NCBI RefSeq assembly: GCF_004365915.1
Contig: NZ_SODI01000002.1
Location: 1-64,000, forward strand
DNA length: 64,000 nucleotides
DNA from: Cryobacterium psychrophilum
Lineage (GTDB): Bacteria > Actinomycetota > Actinomycetes > Actinomycetales > Microbacteriaceae
Direction of reading: 5' to 3'
The notes beneath the pieces were generated by a model. The model was not told the DNA's origin. It ran no database searches and worked only from the letters and a program-made list of their open reading frames with translations. Positions 18,576 to 27,646 of this stretch are shown piece after piece. Position numbers and translations under genes: made by a program. Every line of letters begins with the position of its first letter. Within the stretch, counting starts at the first letter, position 1.

Positions 18576-19087
18576 CGGTAACGATGCTCTACGAAAGTAC
18601 CGCAGACGACTCCGCGCGGTTCCTGCTGGGCACCGTTGGCACGAATCCTCTGGTGTGCGTGGGAGTGAACCCGAGCACCGCGACACCGGAAAAGCTGGAC
18701 CGCACGGTTACCCGGGTCGCTCGATACGCGGAGCTCAATGACCACGACAGCTGGGCGATGCTAAACCTCTACCCGCAGCGGTCGACCGACCCCACGGGGA
18801 TGCACGTCGTGCACCTTCCGGAGCTGAAAGCAGCGAATGAACAATTCATCGCCGAGTTCATCGGCGGTCGCAAGCTCACGCTGCTGGCAGCCTGGGGTGG
18901 GCTGATCACGACGAGACCGTATCTGCGGGGGATGCTCGAGAGCATCGTGGAGATCACGGATGCGTCGTCGTGCGACTGGCAGTCGATCGGAGGGCTCCTG
19001 ACGGGCGATCATCCGAGGCATCCGTCACGCGGCGCGTACCTGGATCTGCAGCCGTTCAACATCGACGCCTATCTGCGCAGGCTGTAG
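18572..19087 (+). CDS. DUF1643 family protein
   Basis: Protein of 171 residues. The pattern CVGVNPSTATPEKLDRTVTRVARYA, then WAMLNLYPQRSTDP and later LLAAWGG is the DUF1643 signature; the family is widespread in phages and islands and uncharacterised. Start at GTG 18572; ATG 18584 is an alternative. The C-terminus HPRHPSRGAYLDLQPFNIDAYL also fits the family. Confidence 0.8.
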   Translation: MTVTMLYESTADDSARFLLGTVGTNPLVCVGVNPSTATPEKLDRTVTRVARYAELNDHDSWAMLNLYPQRSTDPTGMHVVHLPELKAANEQFIAEFIGGRKLTLLAAWGGLITTRPYLRGMLESIVEITDASSCDWQSIGGLLTGDHPRHPSRGAYLDLQPFNIDAYLRRL

Positions 19088-19376
19088 CCGACTGCTGTCA
19101 TCTGGCAGCAGCTCTCTCTGCCCCCGGCAGAACAGAAGACTTTCCGTTCCCTCGCTGGACAAATTGGAGACCTGCGGTACTGTGTTCTCGGGCGGTCTGG
19201 ACTGCCCGTCTCCAAGTCGTGATTCCCACGTGATTGCGATGCCAAGGACAACGGTGGCCGATCCAGAAGCAATAGTACCTGTTCCGTTCTCTCTCCTTTT
19301 CAGGGCGTGCGCGAGGCAGGCGTGGGGTGTCGAGCAAGGGAGTCGGTCAGTAGACCGACTTCGCGCCCGGAAAGAG

Positions 19377-20624
19377 ATGACAATGTTCAACCTGAATCAC
19401 GATCAGGATCGAGAGTTTCAGCGCGATGTGCGCGCATGGAGCACGTTCTCCGGCATGAAGTACACCGCGGCTCTGCGACTGATGCAGCATCCTCTGGCGC
19501 AGGGCATCCTCGGGGAGCGGATCAGTTCCAGGGCTGTGATCTCGGTGCTCACTGAGCACCCGGTGCTGTCAGAGCCCGTGTGGGACACGGACACTTCCGG
19601 CGACGACTTCCAAACCGAAGAGCGCGTCACCCACCTCGGCGAAACCGGTCTCTGGGATGCAGACGAGCGTCCTCTGCAATGCACGAGCGAAGACGATTAT
19701 CTGGTCGTGGTGCTCACCGCGGAGGTACTGCGGATGTTCGCGCCGACGTCGCAGCCTCATGAGGACGCGCACAGCTACAACCTCAAGCACACCGTCGAGG
19801 AGTTCCTCGGCGAGTATCTCGGAGAGTTCTCCTACGTCGCCAACGGCACCGCGATCTGGGCGGCGGCGGCGCTCGACCTCCCCATGGCGGAGAGCGCCCC
19901 CGGCGAGCACAACCGGAACGCCTACCTCGGCCTGGAGTCGTTGCAGGTCGAGTACGCACGCCGCATGCGCCGCAACGTGCGAGGCTCGGGAACCACGATC
20001 CGGGCGCATCACCATCGTCCGCCCGGGTATCTGTTCCTCCTGCGTGCCCTCGAACGCTTCCGCGACACCGGGGTGGCTCCCGCTCGCTGGGACGGCGTCG
20101 ACGACGACGCAGAGCCGCTGACGAGCCCGTTCCACGAGTGGTTGGTCGCCCAGGTCGCCCGCTCAGGGCGAGGCAAGCCCGGTTCGCGGGAGTTGCTCGC
20201 ATACGACTACCGTGCCGGAATCAACGATGGCGACCACGGCGTCGCGGTTGAGCCCGAGGACCTGGTGCGGATGCTCGGTGAGCTCGCTGCCGACGCAGCG
20301 TTCCTCGACGGGGCGCGTGACGCCGTACTCGACTGGGCGCGGACGTCGCCCGAATCCACGGGCATCCGTACCGAGCCGATCGACGGAGGCAGGCGCGAAC
20401 ACCGCGGTTGGGGCGCCGGCGCTGGTGACGTCGAGCTCTACGAGTACAAGTGCCCGTGTGGCGAGGGCCGGATCGTGGAAGAGCACGACAACATCCCGGG
20501 CTTCCGCGAACACGATGTGCGGATCATCTGCGACCGGTGCGTCGCAGAGTGGCGGTTCGTTCCCGGGCGCCCAGTGAGCCGTTGGCGGCTGGAGCCGATC
20601 CCTGAGGGCACCGCTGAGGGATAG
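19377..20624 (+). CDS. Hypothetical protein with C-terminal Cys cluster (415 aa)
   Basis: Soluble protein of 415 residues starting at ATG 19377 after GGAAAGAG. The middle is helical without known motifs. The C-terminal 60 residues contain KCPCGEG...IICDRCVAEW, a CxC/CxxC pair fitting a zinc ribbon. A small hairpin AGTCGGTC/GACCGACT precedes the start (19341-19360). No family recognised; it sits alone between DUF1643 and a truncated AAA ATPase. Confidence 0.6.
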   Translation: MTMFNLNHDQDREFQRDVRAWSTFSGMKYTAALRLMQHPLAQGILGERISSRAVISVLTEHPVLSEPVWDTDTSGDDFQTEERVTHLGETGLWDADERPLQCTSEDDYLVVVLTAEVLRMFAPTSQPHEDAHSYNLKHTVEEFLGEYLGEFSYVANGTAIWAAAALDLPMAESAPGEHNRNAYLGLESLQVEYARRMRRNVRGSGTTIRAHHHRPPGYLFLLRALERFRDTGVAPARWDGVDDDAEPLTSPFHEWLVAQVARSGRGKPGSRELLAYDYRAGINDGDHGVAVEPEDLVRMLGELAADAAFLDGARDAVLDWARTSPESTGIRTEPIDGGRREHRGWGAGAGDVELYEYKCPCGEGRIVEEHDNIPGFREHDVRIICDRCVAEWRFVPGRPVSRWRLEPIPEGTAEG

Positions 20625-21140
20625 CTGTAGTGCGGGCTTGTGTTCTACAGGCCCGCATTCCGACGAGTTCGCCACAATGGGTCGTCGCGCGGCGGGTGAT
20701 CACCTCGCGGTCGAAGCTCGGCCCGTCGAGCGCCCGGCTGCTGGCGCCTCGGGCAGCTCTATGGCTCGACGGAAGATCCGAGGTGGCGCTCATCGACGCC
20801 AACGGTGGCTCTGAACCACGCGAATCGTGTCTTGGCGAGATGGCTCTCACCCACACCGCACGTGGGCTCCATTGGAAGCGAATATTCAGTCTCCTCTGGT
20901 TACTCGGAGCGTATGACATGCCACCGACACTCCCGGTCTGTCGAAAGTTGAACTCTTCCCAAGGGGGTTGCAAGAGGCCACGGGAATATATGAGCCATAA
21001 AAAGCTTCATGGCGTCAGCTCACAAAGTCTTGACTTCGTCATCGCATAGCGTCTATTCAGCGCGACGGGCCGCTGCGCTCGGTTCCCGATAGATATCTTT
21101 GCTTTGGGGCTGCAATTTAGCGGCCAAGACTAGGGGCCCA
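20625..21140. other. No supportable gene
   Basis: About 515 bases. A 139-codon frame (20630-21049) crosses it, but its composition (MRACVLQARIPTSSPQW...) and lack of a ribosome-binding site argue against a gene. A -10-like AGATAT near 21091 could serve the truncated ATPase downstream. Confidence 0.4.
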
Positions 21141-21395
21141 GTGCGACTTCGAAAGCTATCAGTTCAGAATTTTCGCGGCGTGAAGAAAGGAGATTGGGAC
21201 TTCAGCTCGTCCTTCGTCGCTCTCGTCGGTCCTGGCGACAGTACGAAAACGACCGTCCTCGACGCCATGGGCTTGGTCCTGTCTTCTCGCTACAACGTCA
21301 CCTTCACAGACGCGGATTTTTTTGGCTGCGACACTCAACTGCCAATCGTTATCGAGGCCGTGGTCGTCGACCCCCTACGTGTCAAGGTCGAGTGA
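21141..21395 (+). pseudogene. AAA/OLD-family ATPase, N-terminal fragment
   Basis: Frame from GTG 21141: MRLRKLSVQNFRGVKKGDW opens the RecF/OLD-type fold and GPGDSTKTTVLDA is a Walker A variant (Gly-Asp-Ser-Thr-Lys-Thr), followed by FTDADFFGCD. It stops after 84 residues, fifteen bases ahead of the IS1380 insertion, where a full OLD nuclease or AAA_15 protein has several hundred residues. OLD-type proteins act in phage defence, so this may be a dead defence gene. Confidence 0.7.
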
Positions 21396-21409
21396 GGCCA
21401 GTGCCTAAT

Positions 21410-23073
21410 CCTGAATCCACCGGTCGACCGCTGGTGGAATCGTGATTTGGGTTTGATTGGGTTTGATTGGGTTTCTGGGTTTCGGGCGCGGTTGAGGGCT
21501 GGGCCTCGATGCCTTGGTGTTCCACTGGGGTTCCTGGTTGCGCCGCTTGGGGCTGGGTGGTTAGGTGGCGGCGCGGCCGGGCGGGCTGCAGGCGCTGGTG
21601 AAAAGCGTGGTCCAGCCTGCTTCCCAGGGCCAGTGTTCGGGCAAGTGCAGCGTGATGCGGCGTGCGGATGTGGAGACTCGCGCGGCGACGTTGATGAGTT
21701 TGCGTCGGACGGTCGCGGTGACGGCTTTGCCGAGGGTGGGGCTGGCGAGGGTTCCGGCAGCGCGGGTGAGGTTGAACGCGATGCAGGCCAACACCAACCA
21801 GGCCGCGTTGGCCGTGAAAACGGACGGGAGGTGCGCCAGCGCCGACGCTTTCATATCTGCGTTGAGGTTTTCTATGACGGCATGTTGGCGGTGGGTTTTG
21901 TCGGCGTCGACGGTGTTCAGGGTGCTGGTGGTGAAGAACGCGTGGAAGCGGAACAGGTCAAAGAGAGTGCCTTGGCCGGCGGCAACGGTTTTGTTCAGCT
22001 CCGGGATGCGCCGCACGACCAGGCGCCCGGTGACCTGTTCGCTTTTCTTCTTTGAGCCGAAGGCGGTGAAGGCAATCTCGGCGACTTCCGCGTCGGAGAT
22101 CCACTGCCCGGTCGTGTCGTCGAAGATCGCGTTGGTGTACTTGATCGGGATCCACGCGGTGTCGGGGATCGCGCTGATGGCCGCTTTCACCAAAGAATTC
22201 AGTCGGGCTGTGATCGACACCATCGCACCGGCGCGGATGGCCGCCATGATGACGGCGCTGACGTAGTAGGCGCTGTCGGCGCGCAGGAGCAGCAGTCCTG
22301 TCGCGGTCGGGTTGCGGAGGCGTTTCACGGTGGCGAGGGTGTCGGAGACGAACTTCGCCGCTCCGCGGGCGGAGTTGGTGGGGCCTTTCCGCAGCCGGCA
22401 GGCGACGATGATCGGTGCGGACAGTCCGGTGCTGATGATGGCGAACAGGGCGTTGAGGCCGCGGACGCCGGAGTAGCCAAACCCGGCGCCCTGCTTCTGG
22501 TGCCCGTGCACTTCTTTGATGGTGTCGTCGATATCGACCAGGGCGTACTCGTCGATACCGGCCACGATCGGGGTTACGGCGGCGAGGTTGCCCAGCCACC
22601 GGGACGCGGCGGCGTCGAGTTGGCGGACATGGCCGAACAGGAATGCCCGCAGGAACGATCCCAGCGTTGAAGGGGCGTAGGTTCCGGTGAACAGTTTCCG
22701 CAGCGCCCCGTGTCTGAGGACCGCCATGTCGTCGATGGAATCGCCCCCGGTGAGCATTCCGGCGACCAACGCCATCACTTTAATGCCCGCGTTCGCGCCG
22801 AAGTATCCGGGTAGTTTCACCCACTCATCGACGAGGGTACTGAGGCCAGTTTTCGCCGCCAACGCCATCACGGGAACAAGCCCGGCAGAGGACACGAGAT
22901 TCGGGTCATCGAAGGAAGCGGACAAGGACCGGTGAGTGTGAGAAAGTTGCATCTACGAGATGCCTCCCTGGTTGGTGAATAGTTTGTCTAAGTAACAACT
23001 ATTTTACCTGATCAGAGAGGCATTCTCGGTTTAACTCGCCGTCACGGAATCAAAGCCAACCGGTGGATTGAGG
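21410..23073 (-). mobile_element. IS1380-family insertion sequence, complete
   Basis: Terminal inverted repeats CCTGAATCCACCGGT (21410-21424) and CCTCAATCCACCGGT (complement, ending at 23073) enclose one transposase gene. A perfect 5-bp direct repeat CTAAT flanks it (21405-21409 and 23074-23078), showing a recent, undisturbed insertion. It separates the OLD fragment from the IS110 block. Confidence 0.9.
21561..22952 (-). CDS. IS1380-family DDE transposase
   Basis: Transposase of 463 residues, full length for the family. Typical features: N-terminal DDPNLVSSAGLVPVMALA, a first catalytic aspartate in VDIDDTIKEVHG, the second in LLRADSAYY and the glutamate in the HAVIENLNADMK segment. A start at 22952 follows GGAGGCATCTCG. 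Lies within intact terminal repeats, so probably active. Confidence 0.92.
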   Translation of the reverse strand: MQLSHTHRSLSASFDDPNLVSSAGLVPVMALAAKTGLSTLVDEWVKLPGYFGANAGIKVMALVAGMLTGGDSIDDMAVLRHGALRKLFTGTYAPSTLGSFLRAFLFGHVRQLDAAASRWLGNLAAVTPIVAGIDEYALVDIDDTIKEVHGHQKQGAGFGYSGVRGLNALFAIISTGLSAPIIVACRLRKGPTNSARGAAKFVSDTLATVKRLRNPTATGLLLLRADSAYYVSAVIMAAIRAGAMVSITARLNSLVKAAISAIPDTAWIPIKYTNAIFDDTTGQWISDAEVAEIAFTAFGSKKKSEQVTGRLVVRRIPELNKTVAAGQGTLFDLFRFHAFFTTSTLNTVDADKTHRQHAVIENLNADMKASALAHLPSVFTANAAWLVLACIAFNLTRAAGTLASPTLGKAVTATVRRKLINVAARVSTSARRITLHLPEHWPWEAGWTTLFTSACSPPGRAAT

Positions 23074-23954
23074 CTAATTCACACTTCAGGGTGACTTACG
23101 CTGCTGCGTGGGTGATCGTTACCTCGTATCCGAGGTTGTGGAGTTGCTTGAGTGCTCTGTTCTTGAGGCGGTCTGGGTTTAGGGATGTGTAGTGGTCGAG
23201 TCCTAAATCTTGGTAGATCTCGCCGGTGGTGAGCATGTTCCAGACCGCGGTGAGGATGGTGTGCTCCAGGGCGACGACGGCTTTCATCGGGCCGCGACGG
23301 GCCGCGATGCGGCGGTATTTCACGGCCAGATAGCTGGTTTTGCTGTGCGCTGCTGCCATCGCGGCGGTCCCGAGGGCGGCCTTGAGGTGTTTGTTGCCGG
23401 GCAGGATGTGGCTGGATTTCACCCGCCCGGCCGACTCGTTCGACCCCGGGCAGACGCCGGCCCACGACGCTAGATGGCCGGCGGTGGGGAACACGCTCAT
23501 ATCGCCGCCGGTTTCGGCGATGATGACTTCAGCGATACGGGTGGAGATTCCCGGGATCGTCTCCAGCGCGTCCCGGGCTGCTTGAAAAGGTTCCATCGCC
23601 GCCTCGATTTCGAGGGTGAAGGCGTCGATGCATTCGGTGAAGGTATCGATCTGTTTCAGGTGCGCGCGGACCATCATCGCGTGGTGATCACTGAAACGCC
23701 CGTTGAGGGCTTCGATCAGTTCCGGGATCTTTGCTTTGAGCCTGCCCTGCGCCAGGGCGGACAACACCTGCGGGTCGCGCTCTCCGGCGACAAGGGCATC
23801 GAGCATCATGCGGGAGGACACCCCGAGAAGATTCGAGACCACGGAGGAGAGTTTGATGCCGGAGGACTCCAGGAACTTCTCCAGGCGCTGGATCTGGCGG
23901 GTGCGGTCCCGCACCGTCAACGCTCGCGCTCGGGTCAAATCCCGCAGCACCCGG

Positions 23955-24986
23955 GTGTTGTCCGTCACGTTGAATGACGATGAGGCGTCATGCTGTTTGA
24001 CGATGAGTTTTGGGGGTGTGGTCGGCACGGTGACGTGGTGGTCGTCAGCGGTGACGGCGGGAATTGTCGTGGTCGTCACGATGACGGCGGTTTTCGGGCA
24101 CGCGGGAGCGCCCCGGCGCGGGATCTCAGGTGCGCAAGGGTGGGGGCAGGAGCTGGCCGCGGGTGAACATGCCGATCAGTGTCCACACTGGCAGCGGGGA
24201 GTCCCAACGCTGCTGGCAGGCCAGCGCCGCGCCGGCGAGGAGGTTCAGTGCGTCCCCGAGCGGAGTCGGCCAGACCAGGTCGCGGTTCAGGATGTCAGGA
24301 TCGGCACGGTACGCGTGCTGCACGCCCTGTTCCTGCAACCAGTCGGCCTGTGGTTCCCGTGCCCGACGCAGCCAGCGGCGCACCGTGGAGACCGGGCGGC
24401 CCAGCTGGGTCGCGATCGTGCGGGGCCCATCGCCGCGGGCCTTCGAAGCCAGGGCCGTGCCAATCACCTGGGCCGTGTCCGCCCGCCGCAGAACCAGCGC
24501 TGCGGGCAGCAGCATGTGCGTGGCTGCGCACTCCGGGCAGCGGGCACGGCGGGGTCGCACCGTGACCGGTGCTTCGCCGAGGCTGCGCACCCTGCGGATG
24601 CGGCCATACCCGTGCGGGCGTAACGCCCCGGGACAGCCGGGACAGCCGGGACAGCCCAGCTGCCCCGCGTCGAACAGGGCCTCGGCCTGCTCCAGCGAGG
24701 CAACGACGATCATCGCGTCCGGCTCCATTCTGCTGCCACAAGGTCATGCCAGTAACTCTTGACTACCACACCCGGCCGGGGAAGGGGCCACCTCGTGTTG
24801 AGGGTGTGGCGGTCGCCGTCACCCTGCCGACCAGGCCGGCCAGGATCCTCATGACGATCACGGCCCAGGCGTTCGTCCGCGACCATCGCTGCTCGTCACG
24901 ATGACGCCGCCGATATCGACAACCCCATCGTCACCCACCGCGACGCACAACCCCGGCCTCATCGTCATCCACGGAGACGTACAACA
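23955..24986 (-). mobile_element. 1-kb insertion element carrying a DUF6431-like gene, nested in IS110
   Basis: The ends are imperfect inverted repeats: TGTTGTACGTC...GATGACGATGAGGC on one side and TGTTGTCCGTC...AATGACGATGAGGC on the other. CCCGG flanks both sides (23950-23954 and 24987-24991), and removing the segment plus one CCCGG restores the IS110 frame (GATCCGGGTGCTG). Only one gene is inside. No DDE or tyrosine/serine transposase is present, so it is either non-autonomous or uses an unusual transposase. Confidence 0.7.
24126..24728 (-). CDS. DUF6431-like zinc-finger/HTH protein inside the nested element
   Basis: Protein of 200 residues. The N-terminal half has Cys pairs (CPGCPGCPG and CPEC) around LRPHGYGRIRRVRSLG, the shape of an ISL3-like zinc finger; the middle has a HTH (GPRTIATQLGRPVSTVRRWLRRA). 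Such proteins (DUF6431 as I recall) are usually seen next to transposases in actinobacteria. Here three tandem 9-bp units expand the CPG motif. It is the only gene of the element, so it may be a transposition regulator or passenger. Confidence 0.6.
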   Translation of the reverse strand: MEPDAMIVVASLEQAEALFDAGQLGCPGCPGCPGALRPHGYGRIRRVRSLGEAPVTVRPRRARCPECAATHMLLPAALVLRRADTAQVIGTALASKARGDGPRTIATQLGRPVSTVRRWLRRAREPQADWLQEQGVQHAYRADPDILNRDLVWPTPLGDALNLLAGAALACQQRWDSPLPVWTLIGMFTRGQLLPPPLRT

Positions 24987-25449
24987 CCCGGATCGGCTCC
25001 GGCGGTACGAAGGTGGCCCGCAGCAGCCCGTGGGCGGCCAGTTGCGCCAGCCACTGCGCGTCGGACACGTCGGTTTTACGTCCCGGGATGTTCCGGGCGT
25101 TCTTCGCATTCACCAGCATCACCGGCAAGGATTCTTCGAAAAGATAATAGAACGGTTTCCAATAGTCGCTGGTGGATTCCATCACGACCACGCTCACCTT
25201 CTGCGCCTCCAAGAATTCCCGTAGAGCGAGAATCTGGTTCGTCGTCGACCCCCACGTCGTGACAGTGGTGGTGAAAGTTCCGGCGCGTTGGCCGGGTAGT
25301 CGGACGCAGACTTTCGCGTCCCGTTTGGAGATATCGATACCGACCGCACGGTCGTGCACCACATCCATAACCTGCTCCTCCTCGTGTTCCGTTCCCAATA
25401 TTTGGTGGGTCTGCTGCGGGGAGGACAGGATGAATCTGGAATCTAACAC

Positions 25450-25817
25450 TCGTGCTCAAGGCAACACTCCACGGTTCCCGTGGGGTCCTCCGCGCCACGC
25501 TAACTGGCAGGCTCAAATGCGCGCCAAGTTACGGCCGGCGTCAACCGAAACAGACCCCACCATCATCCGCCGCCAGAAGGCGCCGCACCAGAGGCCTTCA
25601 GAAGGTGACCGTGCGAATATTTTCCATCCCACGGAGCGACAGCGTCGCTGGCCTGCTAACAGCAAGTTCGCCGTTTGACGTAGGGCGAGAATCAGGAATC
25701 ATCACCATGTCCAGCCCGTCTTTGGTTGTCGCGTGGGTAGCTGGCACATCGACCGGCGCAGGGCATGGGGCACTCCGACTTCTGAGGATGATCACCTGGT
25801 ATTCGTGGCTTCGTATG
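25450..25817. other. No supportable gene
   Basis: Stretch between the IS110 5' end and the RES toxin stop. No frame shows coding character or a ribosome-binding site. The IS110 left end must lie somewhere in 25400-25480 but has no inverted repeat to mark it, as expected for this family. Confidence 0.4.
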
Positions 25818-26531
25818 TCAGCCCGTCCATGTCAGGCCGAGGGTCTTAAACGCATCAAGGAGTTCCGGAGTCTCGGGGGACAGGTCCATCGGAGTGACCC
25901 GCGTGAGCAGGGGCGAGATGTCTGAGTCGTCTGGCGGGCGTTCGAAGATGGCCCAGAGTTTGAGGTCGTCGCCGTGCCTGGAGGCGAATTCGATACCGTC
26001 GACCACGGGCTCGTTCTGCTGGTAGAGCCAGGAAGCGATTGTGCGTGTGAGGTCTCGTGGTCCGGAGTCTTTCAGCGCCGCTGCATCGAAGTCGGAGGCT
26101 CCAAATCGGTGCGCGGTGTTGACGAATCGTGGCCAGAGCGCTGCGATAGTGTCTGCGGCAGTAGCCACGCAGAAGGTGCCCTGCAGCGTCGCGCTCGACG
26201 CAGACCGATCCTCCAACCAGCGGTAGCTCACGGCGGCCGGTGCTCGAGCGGGGAATTCGATGGCGTCCGCCGGCTCCTCGACGATGTCCTCGAGGCTGTC
26301 GACCAATTGCGTGTCACGACGGTACTTGGCGAGTAGCTCGATTAGGCAGGCGAAGAGTGATTGGCCGGCGTATACGGTCCTGAACTGACCGTCGATGTCA
26401 TCCCATCGCCCGTTAAAACGACCCGCGTCTGTTGCATGCTTCCAGTCACTCCATGTCCAAGGTTCGGGATAGAAGCCCACCCGCCAGACCGTTCCTGGGT
26501 CGAGTCTGAGGACGAGGCTTGTCTCCGGCAC
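25818..26531 (-). CDS. RES-domain toxin (copy 1)
   Basis: Toxin of 237 residues from the RES family, whose characterised members (e.g. MbcT) deplete NAD+ by phosphorolysis or hydrolysis. Core residues visible: WRVGF near 16-20, GRFNGRWDD at 37-45, Tyr54 in TVYAG, and Glu65 in ACLIE, with a Ser-containing SYRW later. GTG start at 26531, eight bases after the antitoxin stop, co-transcribed. A second, similar module lies at 62.4-63.5 kb. Confidence 0.85.
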   Translation of the reverse strand: MPETSLVLRLDPGTVWRVGFYPEPWTWSDWKHATDAGRFNGRWDDIDGQFRTVYAGQSLFACLIELLAKYRRDTQLVDSLEDIVEEPADAIEFPARAPAAVSYRWLEDRSASSATLQGTFCVATAADTIAALWPRFVNTAHRFGASDFDAAALKDSGPRDLTRTIASWLYQQNEPVVDGIEFASRHGDDLKLWAIFERPPDDSDISPLLTRVTPMDLSPETPELLDAFKTLGLTWTG

Positions 26532-26539
26532 GCCGATGA

Positions 26540-26929
26540 TTAGCCGAAGGCCACGAATGAGCGCGCAGCGGCCAGAACGGCAGGGCCTGCGGTTGCGAGA
26601 TCCTGCTCGCGCAGCACCCGTGCCGGTGCCATATCCTCAAGCTCGGGGTTCATGCCTTGAAACCAGCTCGCTACAGTCGCCGCCGACTCGCGGTCACGGA
26701 GCAATGCCATCACATAGAACGCGGCACGCAGGCGTTGTAAGGTCTCGTCCGACGGGGTCCGAACATTATCAGCCCACTCTCGCACTGCGCGTGTTTCGCG
26801 AACGTCCCCAAGGTAAGCGACCAGCTTCGCACCGAGCGTATCGCGCAGACCCTCCACGATTTCCGCCGGTGTCAGTCGGAGTGAGTCCGCATACCCCCGC
26901 AGACCCGGCTTTGCAGTCGTAGGGCTCAT
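26540..26929 (-). CDS. Xre/MbcA/ParS-type antitoxin (copy 1)
   Basis: Antitoxin of 129 residues starting MSPTTAKPGLRGYADSL at ATG 26929. The N-terminal region (LTPAEIVEGLRDTLGAKLVAYLG, then VREWADNVRTPSDETLQRLR) is an Xre-like HTH; the C-terminal segment (ASWFQGMNPELEDMAPARVL...VLAAARSFVAF) is the antitoxin domain that blocks the RES active site. Precedes and likely autoregulates its toxin. Highly similar to the protein encoded at 62415. Confidence 0.85.
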   Translation of the reverse strand: MSPTTAKPGLRGYADSLRLTPAEIVEGLRDTLGAKLVAYLGDVRETRAVREWADNVRTPSDETLQRLRAAFYVMALLRDRESAATVASWFQGMNPELEDMAPARVLREQDLATAGPAVLAAARSFVAFG

Positions 26930-27113
26930 GCATCCATTGCACACCATTTATTAACGAATAGCAAACAAAACCCCTGTAATTGCACAGGCAAATCACTTGT
27001 GATTAAGGGTGTGATTCTTGCCCAAAAAACACCCGATCATCGAAGTCGACCGAGAGCATGAGGTCGACTTCGCCTTGGACCGCGCGACCGACTGGGCGGA
27101 GATGAGACCGTCA

Positions 27114-27419
27114 TTACTCGTCGAGAAATTCGCGCAGATCTGTAATGACGTTGTGCTTGGGTTGATGGCGCTCTTGAGCGAGTTGTTCGACGAGCCAGTT
27201 CATAGTGACGATCGTTCCGCCGAGCAGGTTGCTGGCATCAAGTGAGAGGCTGTCATCGTCGCCCAAGGTTGCCGTGACGGCGTCAACCTCGTTCATTCGG
27301 GTGAGCGCCAGATTCATAGCCGCGCTGTTGGTGTCGTCTGTTGAACTTGCGTCCCACGCGGATACAGCGTCGAGGAGAATGTACGAGGCCTGACGGCCAG
27401 CTTCAGGAATATTGGTCAT
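27114..27419 (-). CDS. Hypothetical protein (101 aa)
   Basis: Starts at ATG 27419 (MTNIPEAGRQASYILLDAVSAW). Helical, acidic protein with no known domain. A weak purine site (AAAGAGT) precedes the start. It overlaps an opposing frame (27018-27245), which I consider less likely. Confidence 0.45.
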   Translation of the reverse strand: MTNIPEAGRQASYILLDAVSAWDASSTDDTNSAAMNLALTRMNEVDAVTATLGDDDSLSLDASNLLGGTIVTMNWLVEQLAQERHQPKHNVITDLREFLDE

Positions 27420-27646
27420 ACTCTTTAGAATGACACCGCCCTCTGACATTCGGTGGTCTGGATATGGTCTCGATGGGCTCGGGGTGGCACGATTACTATG
27501 CGAGCCTGCCGTTTCATTTCCTTGTGATGTGAGGCAATCTCAAGGCATGGCACTAGCAACAACGAGCTACGACAGGACGGCGCCGCGCAGCACCGGAATC
27601 CATAACTTGAGATCTGGACTGCTAACTCCGTTGAGATGCTTTGTTT

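Larger units (their letters stand above)
23096..25368 (-). pseudogene. IS110-family transposase split by a 1-kb insertion
   Basis: The N-terminal part (24992-25368) has the RuvC-like DEDD start: MDVVHDRAVGIDISKRDAKV, then VVMESTSDYWKP and KTDVSDAQWLAQL, ending VPPEPIRVL. The C-terminal part (23096-23949) resumes VLRDLTRARALTVRDRTRQIQ and carries the Transposase_20 domain (TIPGISTRIAEVIIAETGGDM...GHLASWAGVCPGSNESAG) with its catalytic Ser region. About 1,030 bp of foreign DNA lies between the halves, so the enzyme cannot be made whole. The start at 25368 has GAGGAGCAGG upstream. Confidence 0.88.

Noticed and set aside
27018..27245. 75-codon frame starting at TTG
   Set aside because: Overlaps the better supported minus-strand gene at 27114-27419 and has no ribosome-binding site of note.
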